Shown piece after piece: positions 34,920 to 48,352 of a stretch of DNA of 64,000 nt; within the stretch, counting starts at the first letter, position 1; each line of letters opens with the position of its first letter. This DNA is from Gibbula magus. Its lineage: Eukaryota; Mollusca; Gastropoda; Trochida; Trochidae. The position numbers and the translations under genes were made by a program. Where the stretch lies: contig OW388298.1 in NCBI GenBank assembly GCA_936450465.1, positions 8,953,087-9,017,086 of the forward strand. The letters are read 5' to 3'. The notes below the pieces were generated by a model. It did not search any database. It worked only from the letters and a program-made list of their open reading frames with translations, and had not been told where the DNA came from.

Positions 34920-35240
34920 TCCGGAGCATACCTCTAAAACTACTTGACCAATTTTCACAAAACTTTTTATACAGCCTCCCTATATCATGCAGATGTGCCT
35001 TTTGGGGGTTTCAGGTTTTTTTTAATTTTTGTTTGTTTGTTTCCATTGTTACAATTTGGATTTTGTCTATATGAAGGGTAGGGTTTGTTTCCGGAGCAAA
35101 CTTCTAAACTACTTGACCAATATTCACCAAATTTGGTATTCAGGCTCCCATTATCATGTACATGTGACTTTTGGGGGTTTGAACTTTTTAAAATTTTATT
35201 TTTGTCCGTTTCCATGGCAACAATTTGGACTTTGTCTTTT
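34920..35240 (+). repeat. Two 165-bp units, family B/C-like body
   Basis: Units start TTCCGGAGCA and contain CTACTTGACCAAT and GTTTCCATTGTTACAATTTGG. The layout resembles family B units, but no head or terminal hairpin is present. Confidence 0.55.
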
Positions 35241-35718
35241 AGAAAAGTAATAACAGAAATTGAATTTGGAGAATAGGGAGAAATCTGTTATTACGAGTAA
35301 AAAACACCTTCTAGTTTGTTTCTATTTTAATGTTTCGCATTGTTTTCCAGGAATTCCGTGAGAGAACTGAGGGGAAGCTATTTACTGGAAGTTGCTTCAT
35401 TAGGCAGCATCTGATCATGATATTCAACATATCAGTGCAGTTTAATGAGCGTTTTCCTTGTTTCATATCATCAGTGGTCCTGGGTTTGAATCCTGAAAGC
35501 TGCACGCTGGTTAGTCCTGAAGGATGTACAAGCTAATCATGTTTGCAATCTAAGTGAGGTTTTATTCAGTGCTAGGACAGCGGTTGTTCAAAGTTTTTTA
35601 AAATGACATGGCATTGAACAATGAAACTCAGCTGCCTTGAGCTTGAATCCTGAAAGTTGTGACCGTGTAAGTGTTTCAAGCCTTGCTGCATTTCCTTAAC
35701 TTTTATGTGCTAGCATGG
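35241..35718. other. Spacer, nothing recognised
   Basis: No gene supported. The short open frames at 35311-35536 on both strands have no splice context or recognisable family. Confidence 0.4.
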
Positions 35719-36345
35719 CAGAGTACACTATGACGTTCAAACTTAAAAGGCTATGCTGGCAGAGTACACTATGACGTTCAAACTTAAAAGGCTATGCTGA
35801 CAGAGTACACTATGACATTCAAACTTAAAAGGCTACGCTGACAGAGTACACTATGACGTTCAAACTTAAAAGGCTATGCTGACAGAGTACACTATGACGT
35901 TCAAACTTAAAAGGTTATGCTGGCAGAGTACACTATGAAGTTCAAACTTAAAAGGCTATGCTGACAGAGTACACTATAACGTTCAAACTTAAAAGACTAC
36001 GCTGACAGAGTACACTATGAAGTTCAAACTTAAAAGGCTATGCTGACAGAGTACACTATGACGTTCAAACTTAAAAGGCTATGCTGACAGAGTACACTAT
36101 GACGTTCAAACTTAAAAGGCTATGCTGACAGAATACACTATGACGTTCAAACTTAAAAGGCTATGCTGACAGAGTACACTATGACGTTCAAACTTAAAAG
36201 GCTATGCTGGCAGAGTACACTATGACGTTCAAACTTAAAAGGCTATGCTGGCAGAGTACACTATGACGTTCAAACTTAAAAGGCTATGCTGACAGAGTAC
36301 ACTATGACGTTCAAACTTAAAAGGCTATGCAGGCACAGTAAAGTT
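35719..36345 (+). repeat. 41-bp minisatellite, about 15 copies
   Basis: Unit starts CAGAGTACACTATGACGTTC and ends GGCTATGCTGA or TGG. Copies differ by a few point changes. Confidence 0.95.
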
Positions 36346-36571
36346 GAGGAAATGCATCAAGGTTTATTTAACAAAAACTGACGTAACTTGTCCTCATTTT
36401 GAATCCTGAGAGTTTTGTGTTGACCCCAATCAAAGGGAGGTAATTTAGTTATGTTGATGCGAGCCCTTCCTTACAGCATGTGTCTCCCAACTTCAAATAA
36501 GACTCCTCCAAGTTGATAACAGGCATATCAAATCTTAAACCTCTTTATTGTGATATCTCTCATGATGACAA
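36346..36571. other. Spacer between two minisatellites
   Basis: Nothing recognised. Confidence 0.4.
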
Positions 36572-36705
36572 TTTTGTTTGGAATATAAACAACTATAGAT
36601 TTGTTTGGAATATAAACAACTATAGTTTTGTTTGGAATATAAACAACTATAGTTTTGTTTTGAATATAAACAACTATAATTTTGTTTGGAATCTAAACAA
36701 CTATT
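36572..36705 (+). repeat. 27-bp minisatellite, five copies
   Basis: Unit TTTGTTTGGAATATAAACAA plus CTATAGT. The 27-bp period is a multiple of three, which keeps a 9-residue repeating frame open. I treat that frame as incidental. Confidence 0.9.
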
Positions 36706-36750
36706 ATAGTATAGAGATTAATTCCCTGAGGAGTATACATAATCAATAAG

Positions 36751-36860
36751 GGTGCAACGATACACAGATACACCGGTGCATCACAATTCATAGGCATTCA
36801 ATACAATACATGATACGATTTGCCGTGAAACGATACAATACGATACGAAATTATATACAG
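36751..36860 (+). mobile_element. Possible hAT-type element end
   Basis: AGGGTGCAACGATACA followed by several GATACG/GATACA words resembles the terminal region of a widespread group of hAT MITEs. No matching far end was found, so it may be a fragment. Confidence 0.35.
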
Positions 36861-38164
36861 TGAAATTTATTTCTTATCTTGTCAAATACACTAATGCTCC
36901 TCATTAGACTACTATAGTATTTCAACATTGGGAATTTTAAAAATAAAATGTCTGATGAAACAAAAATTGAATGATCCAAATCACTTATCGAGCGACAGAG
37001 TAAAGCCAATATTTTCAAGTGTGGTGCAGATATAACAGTGAAAACACAAAAATATTCTGTTTATTATATGCTTCTATGGTCGGAAATATGGTCCTGCTTC
37101 AATTGAGCGAGTTCTGGCGACGTCATACCATTGTTGATATGTCACGTAGAGTTGATTGTAAACGTGACGTCATACCACTGTACACATCCCCTCTGTGATA
37201 TTTTCACTTTGTTGAGAAAGTGATATCAAACTGTAATTGTGAAAACACATGTTCTTAAACTGAGAAAAATCAGTCTCACACCGCTTAGCATATAATAAGC
37301 TTGTGTCTTTCCATAGAAATGTGTTGTTTTGACTTAGTTCAAGGAATGTTTTTTCTGTAGCAGAAATCCAAAACACATCATCATATCTTCCTGAAACTCT
37401 GCATATTATTACTCAAATAACTGAAGTAGTACTTTAAAGATATTCAATCATTTTTCAATTTTTCATTATTCAATTCAATCTATTATCTTTTTAAACTTCC
37501 TATAATGCAATAAAGAAACAATTATCAACATTATTTACCTGTAATTTATGGTTAAAACAGCTTAAATAATAAGGAATTTGCCATACAAGGAGTGTAAACA
37601 TTGTTATCATCCAAGACTGTGTTCCACAGCAAATATGGGTTGTATGAGATCAAGCGATATTTCTAGGAGATATTAAGCAATATTCTCTAGTTAATTTCAA
37701 GCGATATTTCCTAGGCGATATCGTTTACACAGGAGATATTGCACAATGCCCTGTGACCGCCAACCAATAACATGATGACATAAACTGGCGGCCAGATATG
37801 TAATTTTCTCATTGAATGTGATGTAGAATGATGTTGGATGATAAATATCATTTTGCCCTGGTGTCTTCTGATATCAAATTCATCAACACTTATTGATAAT
37901 ATCCTCGGATATTTGTAACTTTTAACAAATGATGTTGATTTATTTGTTATCAGAAAACAGGCACGGTTATGATGACTTCTAAAACTCGATACAATCATAA
38001 GACTATTTGACAAGATATGCGTTTTAAATTTGTTGTATGCAGTAAACTAAATGTTAAATAGTTGTAGTAAAATACCAAGCAAACATAATTCATTATTTCA
38101 ATATGCATTATCAAACTATAATATCTGTTCATTAAATGCCATCTCAGCTTCATTGTTAAATTCT
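36861..38164. other. AT-rich spacer
   Basis: No gene supported. TGACGT-type sites occur near 37111 and 37167, and GCGATATT words near 37640-37720, without clear context. Confidence 0.4.
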
Positions 38165-41100
38165 CATGCCTTTATAGTCAGTCACCCTAATAGTCATAAT
38201 CAGACACCCCAATAGTCACACATCTTAATACTCAGAAACCCAGACAGGCTTATAGTCGGACACCCTAATAGTCAGACACCTTGATAGTCATCCTGCCTGT
38301 CAGACAGGCACCGCAATAGTCAGACAGACACATCAGTTATCGAACAGATACCCAAATAGTTATACAGACACCTGAATAGACAGACATCCCATATACAGAC
38401 ACACACCCCAATAATCAAGCACACACCCCAATATGCAAATGAACACCTCAAATTCAGACAGACACCTCAAAAGCAGATAGACACCCTAATAGACAAACAG
38501 ACATCTCAAAATTCAGACAGACACTTCATTAATCAGAGAGACGCCCCAATAGCAGAGAGACACTTCAATATCTAATGTTAGACAGACACCCTAATAGACA
38601 GACACCTTGATAGTCATCCTGCCTAATGTCAGACAGACACCCCAATAGTCACACATCTTAATACTCAGACACCCAGACACGCTTATAGTAGGACACCCTA
38701 ATAGTCAGACACCTTGATAGTCATCCTGCCTAATGTCAGACAGACACCCCAATAGTCACACATCTTAATACTCAGACACGCTTATAGTCGGACACCCTAA
38801 TAGTCAGACACCTTGGTAGTCATCCTGCCTTATGTCAGACAGACACCCGAATAGTCACACATCTTAATACCCAGACACCCAGACACGCTTATAGTCGGAC
38901 ACCCTAATAGTCAGACATCTTGATAGTCATCCTGCCTAATGTCAGACAGACACCCCAATAGTCACACATCTTAATACTCAGACACCCAGACACGCTTATA
39001 GTTGGACACCCTAATGGTCAGACACCTTGATAGTCATCCTGCCTAATGTCAGACAGACACCCCAATAGTCACACATCTTAATATTCAGACACTCATATAG
39101 TTGGGCACCCTAATAGTCAGACACCTTGATAGTCAACCTGCCTAATGTCAGACAGACACCCCAATAGTCACACATCTTAATACTCAGACACCCAGACAGG
39201 CTTATAGTCGGACACCCTAATAGTCAGACACCTTGATAGTCATCCTGCCTAATGTCAGACAGACACCCCAATAGTCATACATCTTAATACTCAGACACCC
39301 AGACACGCTTATAGTTGGGCACCCTAATAGTCAGACACCTTGATAGTCATCCTGCCTAATGTCAGACAGACACCCAATAGTCACATATCTTAATACTCAG
39401 ACACCCAGACACGCTTATAGTCGGACACCCTAATAGACAGACACCTTGATAGTCATCCTACCTAAAGTCAGACAGACACCCCAATAATCACACATCTTAA
39501 TACTCAGACACCCAGACACGCTTATAGTTGGGTACCCTAATAGTCAGACACCTTGGTAGTCATCCTGCCTAATGTCAGACAGACACCTCAATAGTCACAC
39601 CTCTTAATACTCAGACACCCAGACACGCTTATAGTTGGGTACCCTAATAGTCAGACATCTTGATAGTCATCCTGCCTAATGTCAGACAGACACCCCAATA
39701 GTCACACATCTTAGAACTCAGACACCCAGACACACTTATAGTCGGACACCCTAATAGTCAGACACCTTGGTAGTCATCCTGCCTAATGTCAGACAGACAC
39801 CCCAATAGTCACACATCTTAATACTCAGACACCCAGACACGCTTATAGTAGGACACCCTAATAGTCAGACACCTTGATAGTCATCCTGCCTTATGTCAGA
39901 GAGACACCCGAATAGTCACACATATTAATACTCAGACACCCAGACACGCTTATAGTCGGACACCCTAATAGTCAGACACCTTGATAGTCATCCTACCTAA
40001 TGTCAGACAGACACCCCAATATTCAAACACCTTGATAGTCATCCTGCCTAATGTCAGACAGACACCCCAATAGCACATATCTTAATACTCAGACACCCAG
40101 ACAGGCTTATAGTCGGACACCCTAATAGTCAGACACCTTGATAGTCAACCTGCCTAATGTCAGGCAGACACCCCAATAGTCACATATCTTAATACTCAGA
40201 CACCCAGACATGCTTATAGTCGGACACCCTAATAGTCAGACACCTTGATAGTCATCCTGCCTTATGTCAGACAGACACCCGAATAGTCACACATCTTAAT
40301 ACTCAGACACCCAGACACGCTTATAGTCGGGCACCCTAATAGTCACACACCTTGATAGTCATCCTGCCTAATGTCAGACAGACACTCCAATAGTCAAACA
40401 CCTTGATAGTCAACCTGCATAATGGCAGACAGGCACCCAAATAGTCAGACACCTTGGTAGTCATCCTGCCTAATTTCAGACAGGCACACCAATAGTCACA
40501 AATCTTAATACTCAGACACACAGACAGGCTTATAGTCGGACACCCTAATAGTCAGACACCTTGATAGTCATCCTGCCTAATGTCAGACAGACACCCAATA
40601 GTCACACATCTTAATACTCAGACACCCAGACACGCTTATAGTTTGACACCCTAATAGTCAGACACCTTGATAGTCACCCTGCCTAATGGCAGACAGGCAC
40701 CCTAATAGTCACAAATCTTAATAATCAGACACCCAGACACGCTTATAGTTGGGCACCCTAATAGTCAGACACCTTGGTAGTCACCTTGCCTAATTTCAGA
40801 CAGGCACACCAATAGTCACAAATCTTAATAATCAGACACACAGACACGCTTATAGTCGGACACCCTAATAGTCAGACACCTTGGTAGTCATCCTGCCTGT
40901 CAGACAGAAATCTCAAAAATCACACATCTTAATACTCAGACACGCTAACAGTCGGACACCCTAATAGTCAGACACCTTGATAGTCATCCTGCCTAATGTC
41001 AGACAGACACACAATAGTCACATATCTTAATACTCAGACATCCAGACACGCTTATAGTCGGGCACCCTAATAGTCAGACACCTTGATAGTCATCCTGCAT

Positions 41101-42900
41101 AATGTCAGGCAGACACACAATAGTCACATATCTTAATGCTCAGACACCCAGACATGCTTATAGTCGGACACCCTAATAGTCAGACACCTTGATAGTCATC
41201 CTGCATAATGTCAGACAGACACCCAATAGTCACACATCTTAATACCCAGACACCCAGACACGCTTATAGTTGGACACCCCAATAGTCAAACACCTTGATA
41301 GTCAGACATCCAGACACGCTTATAGTTGGGCACCCTAATAGTCAAACACCTTGATAGTCAGACACTCAGACACGCTTATAGTCGGACACCCTAATAGACA
41401 GACACCTTGGTAGTCATCCTGCCTGTCAGACAGAAATCTCAAAAGTCACACATCTTAATACTCAGACACCCAGACACGCTTATAGTTGGGCACCCTAATA
41501 GTCAGACACCTTGGTAGTCATCCTGCCTGTCAGACAGAAATCTCAAAAGTCACACATCTTAATACTCAGACACGCTAACAGTCGGACACCCTAATAGTCA
41601 GACACACAGACACGCTTATAGTCGGACACCCTAATACTCAGACACCTTGGTAGTCATCCTGCCTGTCAGACAGAAATCTCAAAAGTCACACATCTTAATA
41701 CTCAGACACCCAGACACGCTTATAGTTGGGCACCCTAATAGTCAGAAACCTTGGTAGTCATCCTGCCTGTCAGACAGAAATCTCAAAAGTCACACATCTT
41801 AATACTCAGACACACAGACACGCTTATAGTTGGACACCCTAATAGTCAGACACCTTGGTAGTCATCCTGCTTAATGTCAGACAGACACCCCAATAGTCAC
41901 ACATCTTAATACTCAGACACACAGACACGCTTATAGTCGGGCACCCTAATAGTCAGACACCTTGGTAGTCATCCTGCCTGTCAGACAGAAATCTCAAAAG
42001 TCACACATCTTAATACTCAGACACCCAGACACGCTTATAGTTGGGCACCCTAATAGTCAGACACCTTGGTAGTCATCCTGCCTGTCAGACAGAAATCTCA
42101 AAAGTCACACATCTTAATACTCAGACACGCTAACAGTCGGACACCCTAATAGTCAGACACACAGACACGCTTATAGTCGGACACCCTAATAGTCAGACAC
42201 CTTGGTAGTCATCCTGCCTGTCAGACAGAAATCTCAAAAGTCACACATCTTAATACTCAGACACCCAGACACGCTTATAGTTGGGCACCCTAATAGTCAG
42301 AAACCTTGGTAGTCATCCTGCCTGTCAGACAGAAATCTCAAAAGTCACACATCTTAATACTCAGACACGCTAACAGTCGGACACCCTAATAGTCAGACAC
42401 CTTGATAGTCATCCTGCATAATGTCAGGCAGACACACAATAGTCACATATCTTAATACTCAGACATCCAGACATGCTTATAGTCGGGCACCCTAATAGTC
42501 AGACAGAAACCCCAATAGCAGACAGACAAATCAGTTATTGAACAGTTACCCAAATAGTTATACAGACACCTCAATAGACAGACATCCCAAATACAGACAC
42601 ACACCCCAATAGTCAAGCACACACCGAAATATGCAAATGACCACCTCAAATTCAGACAGACACCTCACAAGTCAGATAGACACCCCAATAGAATAACAGA
42701 CACCCCAAAATTCAGACAACCACATTATTAGTCAGAGAGACACCCCAAAAGCAGACAGACACATTAATAATCGAACTACCCAAAGACAGACGGACACCTA
42801 CAAATCAGGCAGCCACATTATTAGTCAGAGAGACACCCCGATCAACAGACATCCTGATAGTCAGACAACCAGATTGTCTGACTGACACCCCAAGTGTCAG
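38165..42900 (+). repeat. About 108-bp minisatellite, 4.7 kb
   Basis: Typical unit: GCCTAATGTCAGACAGACAC, then CACATCTTAATACTCAGACA, then CGCTTATAGTCGGACACCCT, then CACCTTGATAGTCATCCT. Units vary from about 60 to 117 bp, with later ones (from 40.9 kb) using a GTCAGACAGAAATCTCAAAA variant. A flank of about 230 bp at 38331-38560 is repeated directly at 42530-42760, bracketing the core. Confidence 0.9.
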
Positions 42901-43019
42901 ACATCCTGATTGAATTTCGACAGATGAGTGTTCATCATCACACACAAAATGAACCTGACCATCACGATGGTAAGATCTATGTCTGAGAAAATACAGATTG
43001 TAATCATTATTAATCATAG

Positions 43020-43133
43020 TTACCAAGTAAATCCGTGTATGCCTACATGGATGATGATGGCGTTATGCTGGGAGATATTCAACTCGCTGGACATACCAGG
43101 GTGACACGAAGTTCATCATTTAGCTGTACCTGA
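43020..43133 (+). CDS. Possible terminal exon
   Basis: An acceptor (TCATTATTAATCATAG) opens a 37-codon frame, reading KSVYAYMDDDGVMLGDIQLA then GHTRVTRSSSFSCT and TGA at 43131-43133. It is protein-like and GC-richer than its flanks. No upstream partner was identified because the minisatellite precedes it. Confidence 0.3.
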   Translation, partial: LPSKSVYAYMDDDGVMLGDIQLAGHTRVTRSSSFSCT

Positions 43134-44445
43134 CAATATGAACGAGAGGTGTCTGGTTTATCTGTAAGTATTCCGCTAGAAACAATATGAATAGCTCAGT
43201 CCATTCCAAACCATTTCACAAAAAACACTGAAACATTAACAGAAAAAAAGAATTCTTGATGAATTCACATATCATATTCGTGGTGGAGTGAGATAAGTCC
43301 AAAGCACAGTGTAGCAGCTAGATCCAAGAAATCTTTTAGTGAAATGGTTGTGTCCTCAAATCAATGATTCGGGTAAAGGACCTGTGGCCAATTTTACACA
43401 TTCAATCATAGTATAATGACATAAAGATATAACAAGGGCACTGTACTTCACATTTTCATTGCAGTATTGAACATGATTTCATGTCAGCTATTTGTATACC
43501 TTTGATAAAGGAGTTAGGTTTCTTTGCAGCAAGAAAGACATATTTTGCCAATGTAAGACGTTGATAAAATACAATTGACAATTGACCATACATGACAATG
43601 TTTCTATGGTAGGTGCAGAGTAATAGTATCGTCATGGAAGCCTAACACAAACGTCAAGATGAAATTGACATGCCGGGCAAAAAAGGGAAATTTGTCTCTC
43701 CACAAGGCTGTTCACCGTGCGCTGACGGACTGAATTGGGCTGTTAACCTAATGTTATTAAGCTTAAAACCTCCTGGGGAGTCATTTTTCGTTTATGTTGA
43801 AGGTTATATGTCATAACCACCATCTGCACAAGCTGGTTATCCCATAATCACCAAGTTCGGTTATGAGGTATTCAACCTACGACAAAAATAGACTTGTGTA
43901 ATATGGAAATTTTATCATTATCAAATAACACTATCAGAATTTTCTTCACTCCCACTATTTGTTATCCGCATTCGTTTTTTTGCAAACTAAACCAGAAACA
44001 AGATAATATTAAGAGGCGATCTAAATATAGCCTAACGCTTATGAATACATCGACACCAAGGTCAAGGTCACTGCGCAATGATTTGACTGTTGTTGGACTA
44101 AAATCTAACGCCGATTTGAAATAGTCAAATTCAGACACATCAATGTAAAACGTCAAACAGTATTGACTTCAATTATCATATTCACTTGCTATATTTATTT
44201 TATTTATTTATAAAAACAAAACAAATCTCTGTTATGTTTCAATTCCTCTTTGTCTGGCCCTCGATCACGTCGGTTACTTAACGTCAGTGTCGATTCAACC
44301 AGAGATTCGACGTCACACACTTAAAGTGACAATGTGAACAGCTCAAAGAAAGAAAAATGACAAGAAAAACGATTGAACAACTAATTTAAGTTTGCCAAAA
44401 GGATTGCCAAACTTCATAAATGGAATGAATTGAAGGCTTCACGAG
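43134..44445. other. Spacer, nothing recognised
   Basis: No exon with consistent splice sites. The region is unique in appearance. Confidence 0.4.
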
Positions 44446-44510
44446 TTTATTCGTCATCCGACGAATCTGAAAACACAGCAGGCCAGGTTTGCCGACGCTT
44501 TGGTTTCGGT

Positions 44511-44747
44511 TCACATGGTTGTTGCTAACAGCTTGTTACGACTGATAAGCTGCCGTTTAAACCAATTCTGACCTTGCGGTGGTGTGTATTTGCAAGAAGT
44601 GCCAAGATGAAATGAACTGTCATCTTCACAGGAATCAACGGACCTTAGTGTTTCGGGATTATTTGTGTTTTCCTCATACCGGAGGGCAAGGTTTCTTGTG
44701 TTTCGTGGATCCGACCCCGTTCGTGTTTCTGTGTGACGTTCACACAT
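44511..44747 (-). CDS. Possible 3'-terminal coding segment
   Basis: The minus strand is open for 78 codons from the ATG, and for about 11 more before it, to a TGA at 44513-44511. It reads EENTNNPETLRSVDSCEDDS and later GQNWFKRQLISRNKLLATT. An AATAAA on the same strand lies 60 bp beyond the stop (44451-44446). The plus strand is also partly open (44579-44776) with a donor-like GGTAAGTT at 44830, so strand choice is uncertain. No family recognised. Confidence 0.3.
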   Translation of the reverse strand: MCERHTETRTGSDPRNTRNLALRYEENTNNPETLRSVDSCEDDSSFHLGTSCKYTPPQGQNWFKRQLISRNKLLATTM

Positions 44748-45453
44748 CTCGAGGAATTCTAGGCCATATGTGTTAGTTTAAGTGTGACAGTTTTTCTATC
44801 TGTTCAGTGGATAAAGGATCTGCTCTTTTCGGTAAGTTGCCATTCCCATCCATTTTCAATTGTCTTTGTTTTGATGTTAGGCCGCTTTCATTTGGCAACC
44901 CATTTGGGTCAGTTGCCAGACACTTTCCATATTTTCGTGTTTGAGATCGAAACTATAGCTACGACCCCTCATAGTCAAAGTCTAATATAAACTCGTATAT
45001 ACGACGAAGGCCCTTATCTGTAGCACTTGTGCGAAATTATACAGTACTTGGCCAAAAGTGAGTCATCAAAACTGAAATTCCCATAGACTTTCATGTTATA
45101 ATTAATCGTTGCAATAATGATTTACATTCATTACTTATTGGCCGAATTGTTTACAAAAGGTATCTACGAGTCGAGAAGTCATCTGAGATGCATATATGCA
45201 TAATTTCGATTATATATTCGGATTTCAATAAAGAAAACTGCAGCTATTTTAACCAAAACAGTCAGAAAATAACGGCACCAATATCATGTTGACTGGCTGT
45301 ACTGTACATGTGTAACTTATCGACAGAAAGACAAAGGGTAATTATGGTTGTATAGCAGAGATAATTTCCTTGCTGTGTGCAATACGTACAAATTAAAAGG
45401 ACTTCTTCTCTATTTATGAAAATTCTTCTTCCAATGGCTAAGTCTTCATTTTT
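44748..45453. other. Spacer, nothing recognised
   Basis: AT-rich with no supported gene. A donor-like GGTAAGTT lies near 44830 on the plus strand. Confidence 0.4.
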
Positions 45454-47527
45454 AGCTCATCAGGCCTGAAAGGCCCAATGGGCTTATGGCATGGCATGGC
45501 GTCCGGCGTCCGTCCGTCCATCCGTCCGTCCATCCGTCCGTCCGTCCATCCGTCCGTCCGTCCATCCGTCCGTAAACTTTTCGCTTTTTCGACTTCTTCT
45601 CCAGAACCAATAACTCCACAGAGCTGAAATTTTATATGCAGACTCCTTGGCCAATGGGGATTCTAAATTGTAGATTTCGTGACCCCGTGACCCCAAATGG
45701 GGTCACGGGGGTCACATCCTTTAAAACCTATTTTCATCTTCTTCTCCAGTTCCAAAAGGTCTAGAGAGCTGAAAGTTGTGTGCAGACTCCTTGGCCAATG
45801 GGGATTCTAAATTGTAGATTTCGTGACCCCGTGACCCCAAATGGGGTCACCGTGGTCACATCCTTAAAAACCTATTTTCATCTTCTTCTCCAGTTCCAAC
45901 AGGTCTAGAGAGCTGAAAAGTTGTGTGGAGACTCCTTGGCCACTGGGGATTCTAAATTGTAGATTTCGTGACCCCATGAGCCCAAATGGGGTCACCGGGG
46001 TTACATTCTTAAAAACCTATTTTCATCTTCTTCTCCAGTTCCAAAAGGTCTAGAGAGCTGAAAAGTTGTGTGCAGACTCCTTGCCCAATGGGGATTCTAA
46101 ATTGTAGATTTCGTGACCCCATGACCCCAAATGGGGTCACAGGGGTCACATCCTTAAAAACCTATTTTCATCTTCTTCTCCAGTTCCAAAAGGTCTAGAG
46201 AGCTGAAAAGTTGTGTGCAGACTCCTTGGCCAATGGGGATTCTAAATTGTAGATTTCGTGACCCCGTGACCCCAAATGGGGTCACAGGGGTCACATGTTT
46301 AAAAACCTATTTTCATCTTCTTCTCCAGTTCCAAAAGGTCTAGAGAGCTGAAAAGTTGTGTGCAGACTCCTTGCCCAATGGGGATTCTAAATTGTAGATT
46401 TCGTGACCCCATGACCCCAAATTGGGTCACAGGGGTCACATGTTTTAAAACCTATTTTCATCTTCTTCTCCAGTTCCAAAAGGTCTAGAGAGCTGAAAAG
46501 TTGTGTGCAGACTCCTTGGCCAATGGGGATTCTAAATTGTAGATTTCGTGACCCTGTCACCCCAAATGGGGTCACCGGGGTCACATCCTTAAATCCTATT
46601 TTCATCTTCTTCTCCAGTTCCAAAAGGTCTAGAGAGCTGAAAAGTTGTGTGCAGACTCCTTGGCCAATGGGGATTATAAATTGTAGATTTCGTGACCCCG
46701 TGACCTCAAATGGGGTCACCGGGGTCACATCCTTAAAAACCTATTTTCATCTTCTTCTCCTGTTCCAAAAGGTCTAGAGAGCTGAAAAGTTGTGTGCAGA
46801 CTCCTTGGCCAATGGGGATTATAAATTGTAGATTTCGTGACCCCGTGACCCCAAATGGGGTCACCGGGGTCACATCCTTAAAAACCTATTTTCATCTTCT
46901 TCTCCTGTTCCAAAAGGTCTAGAGAGCTGAAAAGTTGTGTGCAGACTCCTTGGCCAATGGGGATTATAAATTGTAGATTTCGTGACCCCGTGACCCCAAA
47001 TGGGGTCACCGGGGTCACATCCTTAAAAACCTATTTTCATCTTCTTCTCCTGTTCCAAAAGGTCTAGAGAGCTGAAAAGTTGTGTGCAGACTGCTTGGCC
47101 AATGGGGATTCTAAATTGTAGATTTTGTGACCCCGTGACCCCAAATGGGGTCACCGGGGTCACATCCTGAAGAACCTATTTTCATCTTCTTCTCCAGTTC
47201 CAAAAGGTCTAGGGAGCTGAAAAGTTGTGTGCAGACTCCTTGGCCAATGGGGATTCTAAATTGTAGATTTCGTGACCCTGTCACCCCAAATGGGGTCACA
47301 GGGGTCACATCCTTAAAAACCTATTTTCATCTACTCCAGAACAAATGTACCTCAAAGGCTGTAATATTGTGTGCAGACTCTGTCAATGGGGATTCTAAAT
47401 TTTAGATTTGGAGACCCTGTGGTGCCTCAAATAAGGGACTCAAGCCATGACCTTAAAATCTATTTCTGTCTTCATCATTAAACAATATAAACCCTGATGA
47501 GCTACAGAGCCCATGGCTCTATTTTTT
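45454..47527 (+). mobile_element. Family A element, complete, about 12 units
   Basis: Head AGCTCATCAGG at 45454-45464, then GGCCTGAAAGGCC, then a long GTCC/ATCC microsatellite (45500-45575). About twelve near-identical units of 145 bp follow, each with GTGACCCCGTGACCCCAAAT and CAGACTCCTTGGCCAATGGG. The 3' end has a perfect inner inverted repeat CCTGATGAGCT (47493-47503), hairpin AGAGCCCATGGCTCT (47506-47520) and a T run. The high unit identity points to recent internal expansion. Confidence 0.85.
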
Positions 47528-48274
47528 CGTTTTCTATTAGGAAAGTTGTAATGTCAGAATTTGTGATGATGAATCTAGGATTTGTAGGGGGAACATCAGA
47601 GTAGGCATCAGCAGCCATTTTGCTGTCTGCTAATTAGTAGTGTACGTCGATATTTTGCTAATTATCTTATAAAACAGTCGAAATGTGTTTGTTTAAGAAT
47701 TTACCTAATAATGCTTTTTCGTACCTTAATTAAATTATATTTTTGTGTTGATCGATGTGTCGGATTAAGTAAAACGAGAGTAAGTGAAGTTGTAGTAAAG
47801 TTTTGTATCCATGGTAAAAATGAAAAATGAATGAAGAAAGTAGTTCCACACTCGGATGTCACATCATTTGCATTCGATCAATGACATTGCCGTTTATTAT
47901 AAATTTCCAATATATCAGAACTTATGTCATGACTTATTTCAACAAGTATGGATAGTTAATATGTATATATAGGCTATATGTGTTTAAAATGTATATGTAA
48001 CTGAGTTTAAATCATCAACATATCCCTGTCCCCCTTTCATGTCAGTTGTAGTCTTTTGATGTGGTAAAAACTTGCATTATTTGGTATTTATGTGTATTTT
48101 CATTTTTGTTTTTAAAAAGTTACAATCAATCATAATGGGTTTTAATCAACATTTGTAACTTGTAGATTTTAAGCGTCAGGGGAAGAGTAGTAGTATTTGA
48201 TTTCTTTAAAAACAAGGATGCATGTTTGTGATGTCATTTTAAATCAAGAGATCGAGAACACCCAAGACGATTTC
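47528..48274. other. AT-rich spacer upstream of the SET gene
   Basis: No gene or repeat recognised. Confidence 0.45.
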
Positions 48275-48352
48275 ATTGGTCTGATCAGATAAGATCAGAT
48301 GCGCAGACGATCCAGTTGCCATGTGGGTGGAGTCAAAGATGCGGGTATAAAA
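48275..48352 (+). promoter_or_regulatory. Core promoter of the SET gene
   Basis: An inverted CCAAT box (ATTGG, 48275-48279) lies about 70 bp upstream of a consensus TATA box (TATAAAA, 48346-48352). Two GATCAGAT octamers (48283-48290, 48293-48300) sit between. Transcription would start near 48376-48382, 50-57 bp before the ATG at 48433. CCAAT plus TATA with a very short leader is the layout of many replication-dependent histone genes. Confidence 0.6.

Noticed and set aside
34696..34929. Arg/Gln-repeat frame on the minus strand
   Set aside because: It is read from the GGCGTT microsatellite.
36513..36749. Asn-rich nine-residue repeat frame
   Set aside because: It is produced by a 27-bp minisatellite and has no start, splice or homology support.
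38165..42900. Possible CRISPR-like array
   Set aside because: Units are contiguous and the supposed spacers are themselves repeated, with no Cas genes. This is a eukaryotic minisatellite.
46387..46777. Open frames on both strands with repeating peptides
   Set aside because: They follow the 145-bp units of family A and recur wherever that family occurs. They reflect repeat period, not coding.
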